DNA from: Mercurialis annua
Taxonomy: Eukaryota; Streptophyta; Magnoliopsida; Malpighiales; Euphorbiaceae
NCBI RefSeq assembly: GCF_937616625.2
Contig: NC_065570.1
Location: 52,753,665 to 52,817,664, forward strand
Direction: 5' to 3'
DNA: 64,000 nucleotides
Part shown: positions 35,356-47,100 of the stretch, piece by piece
Numbering within the stretch: the first letter of the stretch is position 1
Layout of the letters: every line of letters begins with the position of its first letter
Notes under the pieces: generated by a model
Database searches by the model: none
What the model saw: only the letters and a program-made list of their open reading frames with translations
What the model was told of the DNA's origin: nothing
Position numbers and translations under genes: made by a program

Positions 35356-36965
35356 GGTAGTTATATTATTGAACAAACTAACACCTAATAAAAGCATTCA
35401 CACGGTTATTGTACATTCATAATGAATGCAATAATCTTTTAAAAATTGAATTCATCCAATTTAATCGAACATTATTTTTTAGTAAACTAAACCTATTAGT
35501 TTCTTTTTTTTACTGCCTATAATGAATTATTATTTTTGAATCTATTTCCTATAATAAGTTATTCTGTTGTCAAGTGCATTAGACAAAATTCTTAGAAGCA
35601 AGTAAATTAAGAGTGGAATGTGGTGGTTACAGATCCTTGTTTCGAAAATACTGTTTCCTTTTTAACTTCTACGAAAGTAAAAGACAATATTTCAATTAAT
35701 AGTCATTTAAATACTATTTTTTTAATAACAAGACATAAAATAAAAAAAATGTTATTTTTTCTTACCTTAGAAGTCACACGTGCTAGCCTGGTAGCTGCTA
35801 CCTCCACAAGTACCAAAAAATTCTCAAATACTATATTATAAATAGAATTAAGAGGCACGATCCTAGTTTATTCTTATTCATTTAAGAAAAAAAATGATCA
35901 AGTTGTGTAGTATATGATTTTGTTTCCTAGAGAAAGATACGCTCTCTTTTGATATCCACACTCAGTTAGTATTTTAAAAGATGATCATAATTGTTGGATT
36001 AAGAACTAAATTTGCCATCTAATCTTTGTGATAACGTTCCGCATTCAAATTTAAAAAATGCGGTAATACTAGCGAGAAAACCTGATCAATGAGCCGTATG
36101 TCCATTCGATTTGCTTGGATTGAGTTTAGAGACTTATATTTCTACATTAAATTGGTATAAACTCGTGCATAAGACATTTTTTATACGTAAAATTGGATTT
36201 ATGTAATTGATTAAACTCCAACACAGATCGAAAATGTCTGATCTGAGTTTGTATTCATTTAAGATACGAACCTAATTTGAATAATAAATATTTTGTCCAA
36301 ATTAGGATTAAATTAAATTTAAGCTTACTTTAAAAAAAAGTAAAGTATCATTAGAAGCATCAATTTGGTAGTTCGATAGACTCAATTGCAGAAGGCAAGA
36401 ACATAATGAGCGGCCATTCTTTACCTATTGGTTTTCTCAATTTTTTTTAATCTTTTCACCTGCTCTGTTTTGGGTCACTAACTTTTTTTTCACTTTTTCT
36501 GTTCTTTGATTCTACCACCGACTAAATTTGTAACACATATTCATATTTGGACACCGTGCTTTTACTTTTTAACCATTTATTGCACTGTAACTTTTTATAT
36601 CACATTGTCAATTCAAGTAATCAAATAACATGATGAAATAGGGAAAGTGACATTAGCCATTTAAGATTTATTTTTTAAAAATTTATCAAATCCTACTCAT
36701 ATTTTACACGAGAAATAAATTTATGAACCGAAAATAATCTAAAAGAAATGAACCTGTACATCTGACTCGATTTGAATGGGCTTCAAGAGTTAAGGTCCGG
36801 TCCAAATTCAGCCCAGCTCACACATACAGTTTGTGCAATCGGTAGCGGTGATTTTGCTATTTAGTATTGTTAAAGTTCAAATCTTCTACTCGCGCCATTT
36901 CCTTAAAATCAGATTTCACTTGTTTGTTTAACACAGTGCCAGAAAAAGCTTTGTAACGATCTTTA
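35356..36965. other. Intergenic DNA and promoter of the 95-residue gene
   Basis: Mostly AT-rich. The last 200 bases have more balanced composition and should contain the core promoter and leader of the gene at 36966. No TATA box is obvious. The 35620-35841 open frame has no recognisable domain. Confidence 0.4.
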
Positions 36966-37837
36966 ATGGCGAATCCAACAGAAGTTATCGATGCTCAAGC
37001 TGTTTCCTCTTCTACAGAATCTGACTCTCAACTCTCTTCTCTTCTTTACGGTTCGTTTCTGTTGTTTTCTTTTTGACTCTTTTGAATCGCAATTTTGAAC
37101 AGTTGATTTTGTGTTATCGTTCCTTCTTTTTTAATATTCAATTTTAATATGTGTTTTTTTTTGAAAAAATGGAATTAGTTTGCATGTTTAGGTTCTTGTG
37201 GATCTATTTATTTATTTTAGTTTAATTAGATCATGATATTCTGTTCAATTTTTCTATCATAATTTGCATAATAAATTAAGCTTGAGAATATTCTAAACGT
37301 TAATAAATGACTTCAAATTATCAAATTAATTGATTATGTTCAATCGAGAGTATTTTCATTTGTAGAATTAAAATAAAATGCGTGCTTAAATCCTAACTTG
37401 AAATTTATATATAATTTTTAGTATTTCTGTTCTAGTTTTTGAGTGTTTTTTTTTAATTAAAATTAAATGAATGTGTTGCAGATATGTCGCAGCAGGTCCA
37501 GATGTCAATGGCTAACATGCTTAAGATGATAGCGTGAGTTCATTATCAATGTTTTTTTCCTTCTTTTTGTGTCTAACTTTCAAAAAATGCAATCCATAAT
37601 TACAATCAGTTTAGGTTTATTTTAAGTTGCATATTACATTGCTTAGTTATTCTTTTCAATACTTGAGATGAGATTCATCTCTACAGTGAAATTGATCAAA
37701 GCTCTGCTGGAATTACGGAAGAAATCGGAAAATGTAAAGATTCTGCATTCGAGAAGAAGAAGGATTTGGAGGAAGAGAAGGAAAAGTTTCAGAAAGCTGC
37801 TTATGCTGTATTAGATATGCTTAATAACAGATGCTAA
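36966..37837 (+). CDS. Small helical protein of unknown function (95 residues)
   Basis: Three exons, 36966-37050, 37482-37533 and 37687-37837, join in frame with consensus splice sites. The protein starts MANPTEVIDAQAVSSS, continues with a methionine- and glutamine-rich helix (DMSQQVQMSMANMLKMIAEI, about 29-48), and ends in a highly charged lysine/glutamate helix (about 66-85) likely to form a coiled coil. There is no signal peptide, membrane segment or cysteine motif. I do not recognise the family; size and layout would fit a subunit of a coiled-coil complex, but that is a guess. It is convergent with the potassium channel gene, whose stop lies 269 bases downstream. Confidence 0.75.
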
Positions 37838-38105
37838 GAGAAACTGTAAGTTCTTTACGCTCAAAAAATTGTGTTCCTACTACTTTGCAAGTGAGGTTTG
37901 AGTTTCTCAGAAATCACAACTTACATAATTCACATATATAGTTATCGATCAGATTGTATGTTTACACACAAACTTTACAGAGACACCAACACACATAAGA
38001 AATGCATTCATTACATAGGGTGTACAAAATTTGAACCCCATGTTCCATATTAGGCATCTTAAAATTTAAAAGAAATATTTGCAGCAGAAAATTGTATTGT
38101 GAGTT

Positions 38106-41100
38106 TCAGAAAATAAACAAGTGGTCATTTTCTCGTAATGCAGCTAATTCTTCCACTTCTGACCCGTCCTCCATGAGAATTGTGTTTCCTTGTTTGCCAA
38201 ACTTGTTTTCTGCATCATGAGATGTAACAAAGGGCAGTATATTATTTTGGTTCAGTAGTAACTGTCTCTTATATAGTCCATAGCGTACTAGTAATAGACA
38301 AGAAAATCACAAAGTAAAAAAGATGAGACGAACATAAAAGTGAGGGTTAAGATTAAGTACTTCAATCTAATTGGAATAAACAATTAAATAATGTTGTTTG
38401 AGACAGTGAGAGTCAAACATGATTTAGCCACATTCAATTTTAGTGTCAGTGTGAACTGAGAGAGTTCAAATTAGTGGTAAACATCTGCATCATGTAGTTC
38501 AGCGTAGAGTAATAATCTGCAGAACATTGTTACCTGCTAATTTAAAAAGATCTTCTATTGAATCAGGCAAATGTATGAGTCTTCCAGATATGTGGTCTTC
38601 AGTTGAACTTTCTTCTGGATGATGCCCATGTATTATCACCCTTATTTGTTTTTTGATTGTAATTGGACTGCTAGTTTCTTGTCTTCCTGCAAAATTATTA
38701 GATTTAGTCTTCTACTTAAAAGTAAATTTATCTTTCTCAATATTGGAGAAACCAACTAATCCTCTTGTCAAGCAAGAAAGTTACAGATTTCAGACACAGG
38801 TAAACAGTGTAGTTTAATGACTGTAAGAGCACCATCTGAGAAACATCTAGTTCATTTTCCCTACCCAATCTGGGACAATACTTGGGATGACTTGTATTCA
38901 TTACTCTATATTTTCCTCATGAATTTACTTAATGATGTAATGTTCACCACCAGCCAAAAAAAACACTAGCTGTCCAATAGAAGCGGATTTAAATTTATTG
39001 CAATCGTGGATTCAGTTGATTGAATTGTTCTCGTCATTAAGTTTTATTAGTTTGTGGAATAGTGCACAAAGAAACATGTTTAAACTTCGTTTTAATGAAT
39101 TTTTTTGAAGCTATTAGTATTAAAAATAGGTAGAGATGGTTCAGGTCCCCTAGTTGACATGTTTACCTTCTGCACTTGCATCGTTGGGAGCATTTGTGGA
39201 ATTTTGTGGCTGCTCATTCGTTGCCGGTTGCTGCAGGGAACATAAAATGACTTTTAGAGAATAATCTACAAATTGATAATGTTGTGAAATGTCAGTCATA
39301 AGAGGCCATTATGAACATATTTAAGTCGTTCAGAATGATGCACCAAACGCAGTCTTATAGCTCTACATCCCATTCTGATAGGTAAATCTTGTAGGTAGAG
39401 AATCATAGTGATTAAGATAGAATATCTTCTGCACAAAACAAATCTCATTGTAACTAGATTGGCTTGTGCTGTGATCTGGATTCTGTACCTCTAATAAATC
39501 ATGTCAGACAGTAATTATGTCGAAGATAAAGATATACCTCTACATTCATTTCACCCAGCAATTCTGTCAGGAAAGGTATTTCTTCTAGTATCTCTGGTTT
39601 TAGTCCCTTCAAGTACTGGGAAAAAAAAGCATAGGTTCAGAGTTATATCATTATGCAACTTTTGGCATATTACTACTTATTTTGAGACAATAATTTTATT
39701 AAACCTGGAGAAAATTGGACATAATTGTTTTCCCATCGTCACTAAGTGGCTGCACAATTTGCTTAAAATGCTGATGGCTCATCCTGATGACTTGGGAAAG
39801 CCTCCTGGTTCTCACTGTATAGGGCTGTGGGATATTGAAAATAACTCCTATTTCTCCTGCCATCTCTCCCGCTCCTAGTCTTAGCAGAAACTGAAAGAAA
39901 ACTTATGAATATAGATCTTTACTATTGGAAAACTTAGCTAGTTACATGGTGTTAGGACAGATATTGAATTAATTTCGTCTTTTAATCCTTACATAAACTT
40001 GTCTATTCATTAAATTTTGTCAAAATGCTTTGAAATTTGTATTAGTGAGATTTGCTTATTTCTTGTGCACAGAAAAATGTATAATGGAGTTGCTATCCTA
40101 ATAATATGCTAACGCTTTTGATGATTTCAATCCTCAGGGTTGGGCGGACTGTAAAGAGTTTATTATCTTCACGAGGTGGTCTGTCTTGTGTTGATTACCT
40201 TCACGAGGTGGTCTGTCTTTATGTTGATTACTTAAAGCTACCAGTATATGTGAGACTTGAGATACTATATCTTGTGCATTTTCTTCCTCCACAATCGATT
40301 GCAGTGATGCTTAAAGCACGTTTCTTATACTTTATAAGACGGTTTCCATGTTAAGCATATTATAATGACAATGGTTGTAATGTTCTCAAAGTCAAAGCTG
40401 TATACGAAATTGTTGGTTCGATGGTAACTTTAGCAGAAAATAAAATCTCTTTGACGAAGTAATTTGTTAGACACATTGTATATATTAGGAAATACCTGCT
40501 CTGTTCCATTCTTGTAGGTCAGCAAGTCCTGCAATTGAAATTTAGCTCAGTTTCACTTGGAGTAAAGATTATATATAGAATTTATATGTGAGAAAAAGAG
40601 AGGTGTCGTACCACTTCTCCAGATACCAAAATGTAGAAATCTGTTGGGAATTCATTTTGTAAAATAATTTCCACCTTGGGTGGATAGTATTCTGCTTTCA
40701 TGTCCGACACCTGAGAAAGGCCAGTCTTGTTTTACACTCCTAAAGGTAATTACCATTTTCTTTTTAAAATAAATATTTTTAAGTAACTTGTGTCGTTCTT
40801 ACAGTTGTAGCATCAATAAATGTTGATTATAATGGGGAGAGTGAAGGATATGTTTACCATCTGGGTAATAAGATCTTCAGAGACTCCTTTGACCAGATAG
40901 GCCTTCTCAACTGTGTTATGGAAAAGATGGCGAGAAATGCTTGACCTTATTGCCTTGGGTAAGTCCTCTAACACTTCTTCTTGCTGTAATTCTGCTGTCT
41001 TGAATTTGAGTTGCATATGTGCTAGCATTTGGTCTTTTAACCCTTCAGGAAGTCTATTCTTGCTTGCGTATCTTAATATTTGGTTAATTGCATCTCTCTG

Positions 41101-44100
41101 TCAAATCATATATTACCACTCACTTAAAAATTAAAATATTTACTATCTGCACTTCTTTTTTTCGTTAGATTATTCAGTATTGGTTGATATTGTAGGGATT
41201 TTTAAGTAGTAGCAGTTAAGTGTGACTAGTCCGGACCGTAGACTGGGCCTGGCCAAGTCTGGATAGGGCCCAACCTGACTTGACTCTTCAATCTACAAGC
41301 CCGAACTTGGCCCAGATTTGCTTTTAATCACCCAAATCTAGGAATGTGCATCGGTTGATTCGGTCACCGAACATAATTAACTGTTACCGAATTTTTCATA
41401 ACCATAACCATAGTCGAATTAAAACCGAACTGAAATAATTATTTAGTTGGGTCGCAAAACAACCGAATAATAAATTGTCATTAATATTAATTATTACAAA
41501 TTAATTTTGGTGTTAATTTATAATTAATTACAAATTTAAAAGCAAAATTGATATGTAAGTCCTATAAATTTGGTCGATTCAATTAGGCTTAATCCATATA
41601 GAGGCCCCTGTACTTTACCCTTTTTCCGTAGGTCCTTATACTTCATTTTTGTATTATCTGGTCCTCCTACTTAACTATCTTTGATTTTCAGGTCCTTTTT
41701 GAGTTTTTTCCAGTCGTTTACTTAATTTTTTTTTCTCTTCCAATCCCTCTACTTACAATCTATTTTTCCTCAAATCACACAAAAGGACTGAAAAAAACTC
41801 AAAAAGGACCTAAAAATAAAAAATAGGTAAGTAGAGAGAACATATAATATAAAAATGAAGTATAAGGACGTACCGAAAAAAAAAGTGTAAAGTATAGGGG
41901 CCTCTAGATGAGTTTGGCCATTCAATTAATTCAAAAAATTTCCTAAAAGTCGAATCACATTGAATTAACCAAAATTTTCAAAATTACTAGCCATAGTCGA
42001 ACCAAAATAAAATTTCGGTTTGGTTCGATGAGTTAATATAATTATACCGAATATTGCATAAATATCATATCCAAATCCGGCTCATAAATTAGGTTTATGC
42101 AGAATGGAACTTGACTTTTTCAGGTTATTAATTTTAGGGCTAATAATCACCCACGGCCCCTGACTTTAGGGGTACCTTACGACAAACCCCCTGATAAAAA
42201 AAAACGATCAGTAAACCCCCTAATCTTTGTGGCGGCGCTCGCTAAACCCCTTTTGGACGAAAATACCCCTGGCGCCGTCTTTTTTGGTCAACTGACTTTC
42301 AAAAAAAAAAAAAAAAAAAATCTGACAGCGCCACGTCAGCTGACACGTCATCAAAAATTCATAAAAAATTAAAACACCTAAAATACCCCCATATTTAATT
42401 AAAAATTAAATAAAATAACTCAACTCAACTTTATCTAACCCAAACAATTCAATCAACCCAAACACAAACGACCCAACCACCGCCACCCGACCAACCCGCC
42501 ACCCGACCACCGCCGGAAAATTTTCCGGTCATCTTCTCCGAGATGACCGGAAAATTTTCCGGTCATACTCAGATCTGTTCTTGGAACAGATCCACCATGG
42601 ATCTGTTCCAAGAACAGATCCGGTGGATCTGTTCAAGAACAGATCCACCGTGGATCTGTTCTTGACAGATCCACCGTGGATCTGTTCTTGACAGATCCAC
42701 ACCATGGATCTGTTCAAGAACAGATCCCACGCAATGCAGAGAATCATGAGAATCCAGTTGACTTCAGGGATATAAATCTGGCCGTGTATCTCGTCAGAGG
42801 TGTGAATAACCTTCACTTTCGGAAAGCAGCCAAGTGACTGGCTCTGGTTTATGATAGAAAAAGTTCCACTGATGATTGCTTGGCTTCCTACCACAGAAGC
42901 AAGTATAGCTATTACCAGCACTGGGATTCTCAAAGTTTCTGCACCAAATCGAGAACTTTTAACTCATCATGAAATCATTTGCAGAACATATTTAGATTTT
43001 GCTTTTTCATAAATTCAAACAGAACAGATATTAATTTTATGCGCATTGTTACGCCAAGAATGATGAATGTATTACCTGGGACAGAGATATAAAAGCCAAT
43101 ATGATGGCTGTTATCATGGTGGATCTGTTCCAAGAACAGATCTGAGTATGACCGGAAAATTTTCCGGTCATCTCGGAGAAGATGACCGGAAAATTTTCCG
43201 GCGGTGGTCGGGCGGTGGGTTGGTCGGGTGGCGGTGGTTGGGTCGGTTAATTAAATGGTTTAGATTGAGTTGATTTATTTTATTTTTGTCTTTTTCTAAA
43301 TTAAATTAGGGGTATTTTGGGTGTTTAAAATTTTTATGGTATTTTGCTGACGTGGCAGCTGACGTGGCGCCGTCAGATTTTTTTTTTTTTTCAAAAAAAT
43401 GACAGTTGACTGAAAAAAACGGCGCCAGGGGTATTTTCGTCATATTTGGGGTTTAGGGGGTTTAGCGAGCGCCGCCGCAAAGATTAGGGGGTTTACTGAT
43501 CGTTTTTTTTTATCAGGGGGTTTGTCGTAAGGTACCCCTAAAGTCAGGGGCCGTGGGTGATTATTAGCCTAATTTTAGGTTAAATAAAGTCTATGTCCGC
43601 CCAGGAAAAAGAAGATTAGTCTCGAACTCGGCCTGGATCTATTATTCAGGCCTGCGCACCATGCACAAGTCTAAGTACAACTAAGTGAGGTATCTTCTAT
43701 GGAGAATAGATAGATTTAGGGGAGGGAAAATTTACCATGGCAAAAGTTCGAACGGCACTATGGACAATGAGATTGGTCATGTTTCCGATGATATAAGCAG
43801 TGAGGCCAATGTTAAAAAGCATGTAAAGCATATTGAAAATTTTCTCTCCTGTATTGACTGCATGCAAGTCTCCATAGCCAACGGTGGTGAGAGTAACAAT
43901 AGACCAGTAAATAGAATAGGTGTAACCTAGCCAGATGCTTCTGTGTTTGAAATCTTGGACTTGACTTCCTATCCATGTGTGATCTGGCGGATCATGATGT
44001 GCGGCCAGCCAGTAGTAGAAGCATCCTGCTGAATGCACTGCAAATAGTGTGACCTGCCCAGGATTGAAGTGAAACTTTATGAGACATTTATATAGATAGA

Positions 44101-47100
44101 TACCAAGTAACTAGTTGTGCTTAGAGATGAGTTGTCTAGAAAACTCGTTTGCTCGGTTCACATATTTACCGATCAAACCACAATATGAAAAAGCTGTTAA
44201 AAATCTTATTTAAAATTAGTGATATTTTTAAATTACTAATTGAACTAGTATTTTGAGAGTCAAATTGGTTTGGATGGTTCAATCGGTTTGATTATGAATT
44301 GAATGTCTGTTTGGTTTGATTTTTCTTGAAAGATTGAATTTTTAATTCAACCGCTTTAAACCTAGAAAATTGAACAAACCGGTAAATTATTGAACCTATG
44401 GAACCGTAAAAACTGATTGATTTTTATTAATTCAATAATAATCATTTTTGAAAATATAAAATCCCACATAAAAGGTGTAATTATATTTTTTTATTATTCT
44501 AAGAGAATTTTATATATAATGTATATAAATTTAGAATATCTATACTATTGAATAAGATTATAAATATATATATTCTTCTAAGTGGTTAAACTGGCTGAAC
44601 CGTGAACCGATGGCCATACCAGTTTGGCAACCAGTTTGTTAGATAATTGATGCAACATCTGAGGAATTGTTTTAGTTAAGTTGAAATCTAAGAAGAAAAG
44701 AAACATTTGAGAGATGAGATAATTAAGGAACAGTGAATGCTTACAGTGAGTAGTTTAAAGAGTCTAGTATAAAAGTAGCTGAAGCGAGCGTCTTTCTCTA
44801 GCCTGGAGAAAAATAATTGATGATAAGTTTGAGCAAGTGTTATGATGTAGTTAGGTGAAATTAAATTAATAGTAATACCTTGCAAAGAGTTCACTAACAC
44901 GTCTGAGTCGCCAGAGGCGAAGCAGATTGAGGATGCCGAAGACCTGACCTCGGTTTATTTTACCGGTGAAAATTCTGTATATAAGTTGAAATGGCAAAGT
45001 TGATGCTATGTCCATAGGGAATCCTAAGCTTGTTACGTACCTAAAAACAAAAATGTCAAACGTTAAGGCAGCTGCCTTATGTTCATACATATTAAGAAAA
45101 GGGTGAGGATTTTCGCACTCCTTCTATTCATATTCGAACTCCACTTTGTTATGAACAGACTATATTACCCTCTCTTTTAATATTTGTAACTTTTTGTATT
45201 TCCGGCTCATCCCTCACACACCAACTTTCATGAATTCATCACCAGCTCTGTTAACACATTTTTTATCCTACTTTTTAATCATTTCAACAATAAATTCTTA
45301 CACTTTAATTCATAAAAATTAAATTCTTATATTCTTATTAAAATTCAGTTATGATGATTAAAAATCATTTTTTTTCTTATTTCAAATCATATATGTTTAC
45401 TTTTATTTATAAAGATAAATTATTACATTTTAATTTGTTCAAAACAAGATTTTAAGTTTTTATTACAATGAGATTCTTAAAAATAGTTATTTTCATTTGT
45501 AATATTTTTAATCAATGGTGATTAAATTAAATTATTTTCAATGATGTTTAAATTAATATTTATTACTTAAAATTTAACTAATAACACAAATATGATAAGT
45601 TTATTTTAACTGAAAAAAATTAATATTACATGTTTTTATAAATTAAATTAATATCAAGTTTATTGAAAAAATCATATGCAATTGCAAAATAAGAGTACAA
45701 CATCGTAGTAGTAGTTGAAGAAAAGTACTTAAAAATATTAGAGTATGGTGTCAATTTAACTATTTAATATTAAATTTATTAAAATATTCAATATTTTATT
45801 AACATAATTATTTAATTTTTAATATTCTTAAAATAATGAATTAAACTCACCTTTTACTTATATTTGCTTAATTCATATTTACCTGTAATGTTAAGACATA
45901 AATAAGTCATACTCAAATATATGAAGAAAGAATTCAAATCTAAAATAGTTTCAATTTTATAATAAATCTGATTTTTTCAATAATTTTTTTTATATAAAAT
46001 TTGGAGACGAGAAATCAGGAAAAGCACCCGAGAATCTCAACTAGGTTGACACACTCTTAGCGTATGCATCTTTTTCAATAAATTTGATAGTAAATTAATT
46101 TAAAAAAAATATGTAATGTTAATTGTTTAGTTAAATAAACTTATCATAATTGTATTATTAGTTTAATTTTAAATATAATATATTAATTTAACATCACTGA
46201 AAATAATTTCGTTTGATCACCACCGTACATTTTTGAATAAATAATTTATATACTTCTAAAAAATATTAAAAATGAAAATAACTATTTTTAAAAATCTCAT
46301 TTTTATAAAACTGCAAGATCTTGTTTTTGACAAATTGAAGTGTAGTAGTTTGTCTTTATAAATAAAAATAATCAGATTTAATTTAGAATTGAAAAAAGAA
46401 ATTGATTTTCATTCATTCTAAATGAATTTTAATTAGAATATAAGAATTTTATTTTTATGAATAAAAACGCAAAAATTTAATGGTAAAAGGATTAAAAAAA
46501 TAAGACAACGAATGCATTAATAGGGCTGGTGATAAATTCATCAAACAAAGAAAAAATTAAAAATTGGTGGGTGAGGGATGAGCCGGGAAAACAAAAGGTT
46601 ACATAAATTAATAGAGAGGGTAATATAGTCTGTTCATAACATAGTGGAGTGCGAATATAAATGGAAGGAGTGTGAAAATCCCCACCCTTAAGAAAATTAG
46701 TGATTCTTAGTTTATTGATTTTTTAAAAATATTCCGTACTCCTATATTGTTTTAGAAGAAAATGAGTTACTCTATAAAACATCACTTTATTGTATGGGAT
46801 AAAAAATTAATTATCTTATAATGAACAAGGTGAAGTTAAAAAAGGTTAATATTTTAATTTATATGGTAACGACTTCAACCCGTGTGACGATTCTCCCTTT
46901 GACCACCATGCTGAATGACAAAAACTTGATTACTACTACAACTAATTCTTAATAGCCTATGCTTGCATAGAGACAAATGCCTTGTTGGATGTATGCATAG
47001 GTAGAAAGAAAATAGGTTGGTTTCAATTCATCAAGCAGCTTGAATTTTTATTTAACATGATAATTGTAGAGCTTTTATATTTAAAAGGTTTATAGTCTAA

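Larger units (their letters stand above)
42138..43569. mobile_element. Pack-MULE carrying KUP/HAK exons, perfect 9 bp TSD
   Basis: A 1432-base element in KAT3 intron 5. Ends are GGCTAATAATCACCCACGGC on the left and the exact complement on the right; arms of about 460 bases stay highly similar (42138-42600 and 43113-43569). A perfect duplication TAATTTTAG lies at 42129-42137 and 43570-43578. The arms contain GGGGGTTTA/TAAACCCCC words, CCGCCACCCGACC repeats and two AAAATTTTCCGGTCAT palindromes each. The loop holds a captured potassium transporter fragment (42731-43117). No transposase is encoded, so it depended on an autonomous MULE elsewhere. Confidence 0.93.
41098..43735 (-). other. KAT3 intron 5, filled with transposons
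   Basis: A 2638-base intron between donor 43735 and acceptor 41098. It contains a MULE MITE (41586-41919), a CGGTTCGGTT-type stretch (about 41340-42060), the Pack-MULE (42138-43569), and GGCCTGGCC/GGCCTGCGCACC words at both edges (41240-41330 and 43590-43680) that may be the ends of an older element now split by the others. Confidence 0.85.

Noticed and set aside
39501..39878. 125-codon plus-strand frame
   Set aside because: It is antisense to KAT3 exons 9 and 10, which explain the sequence fully.
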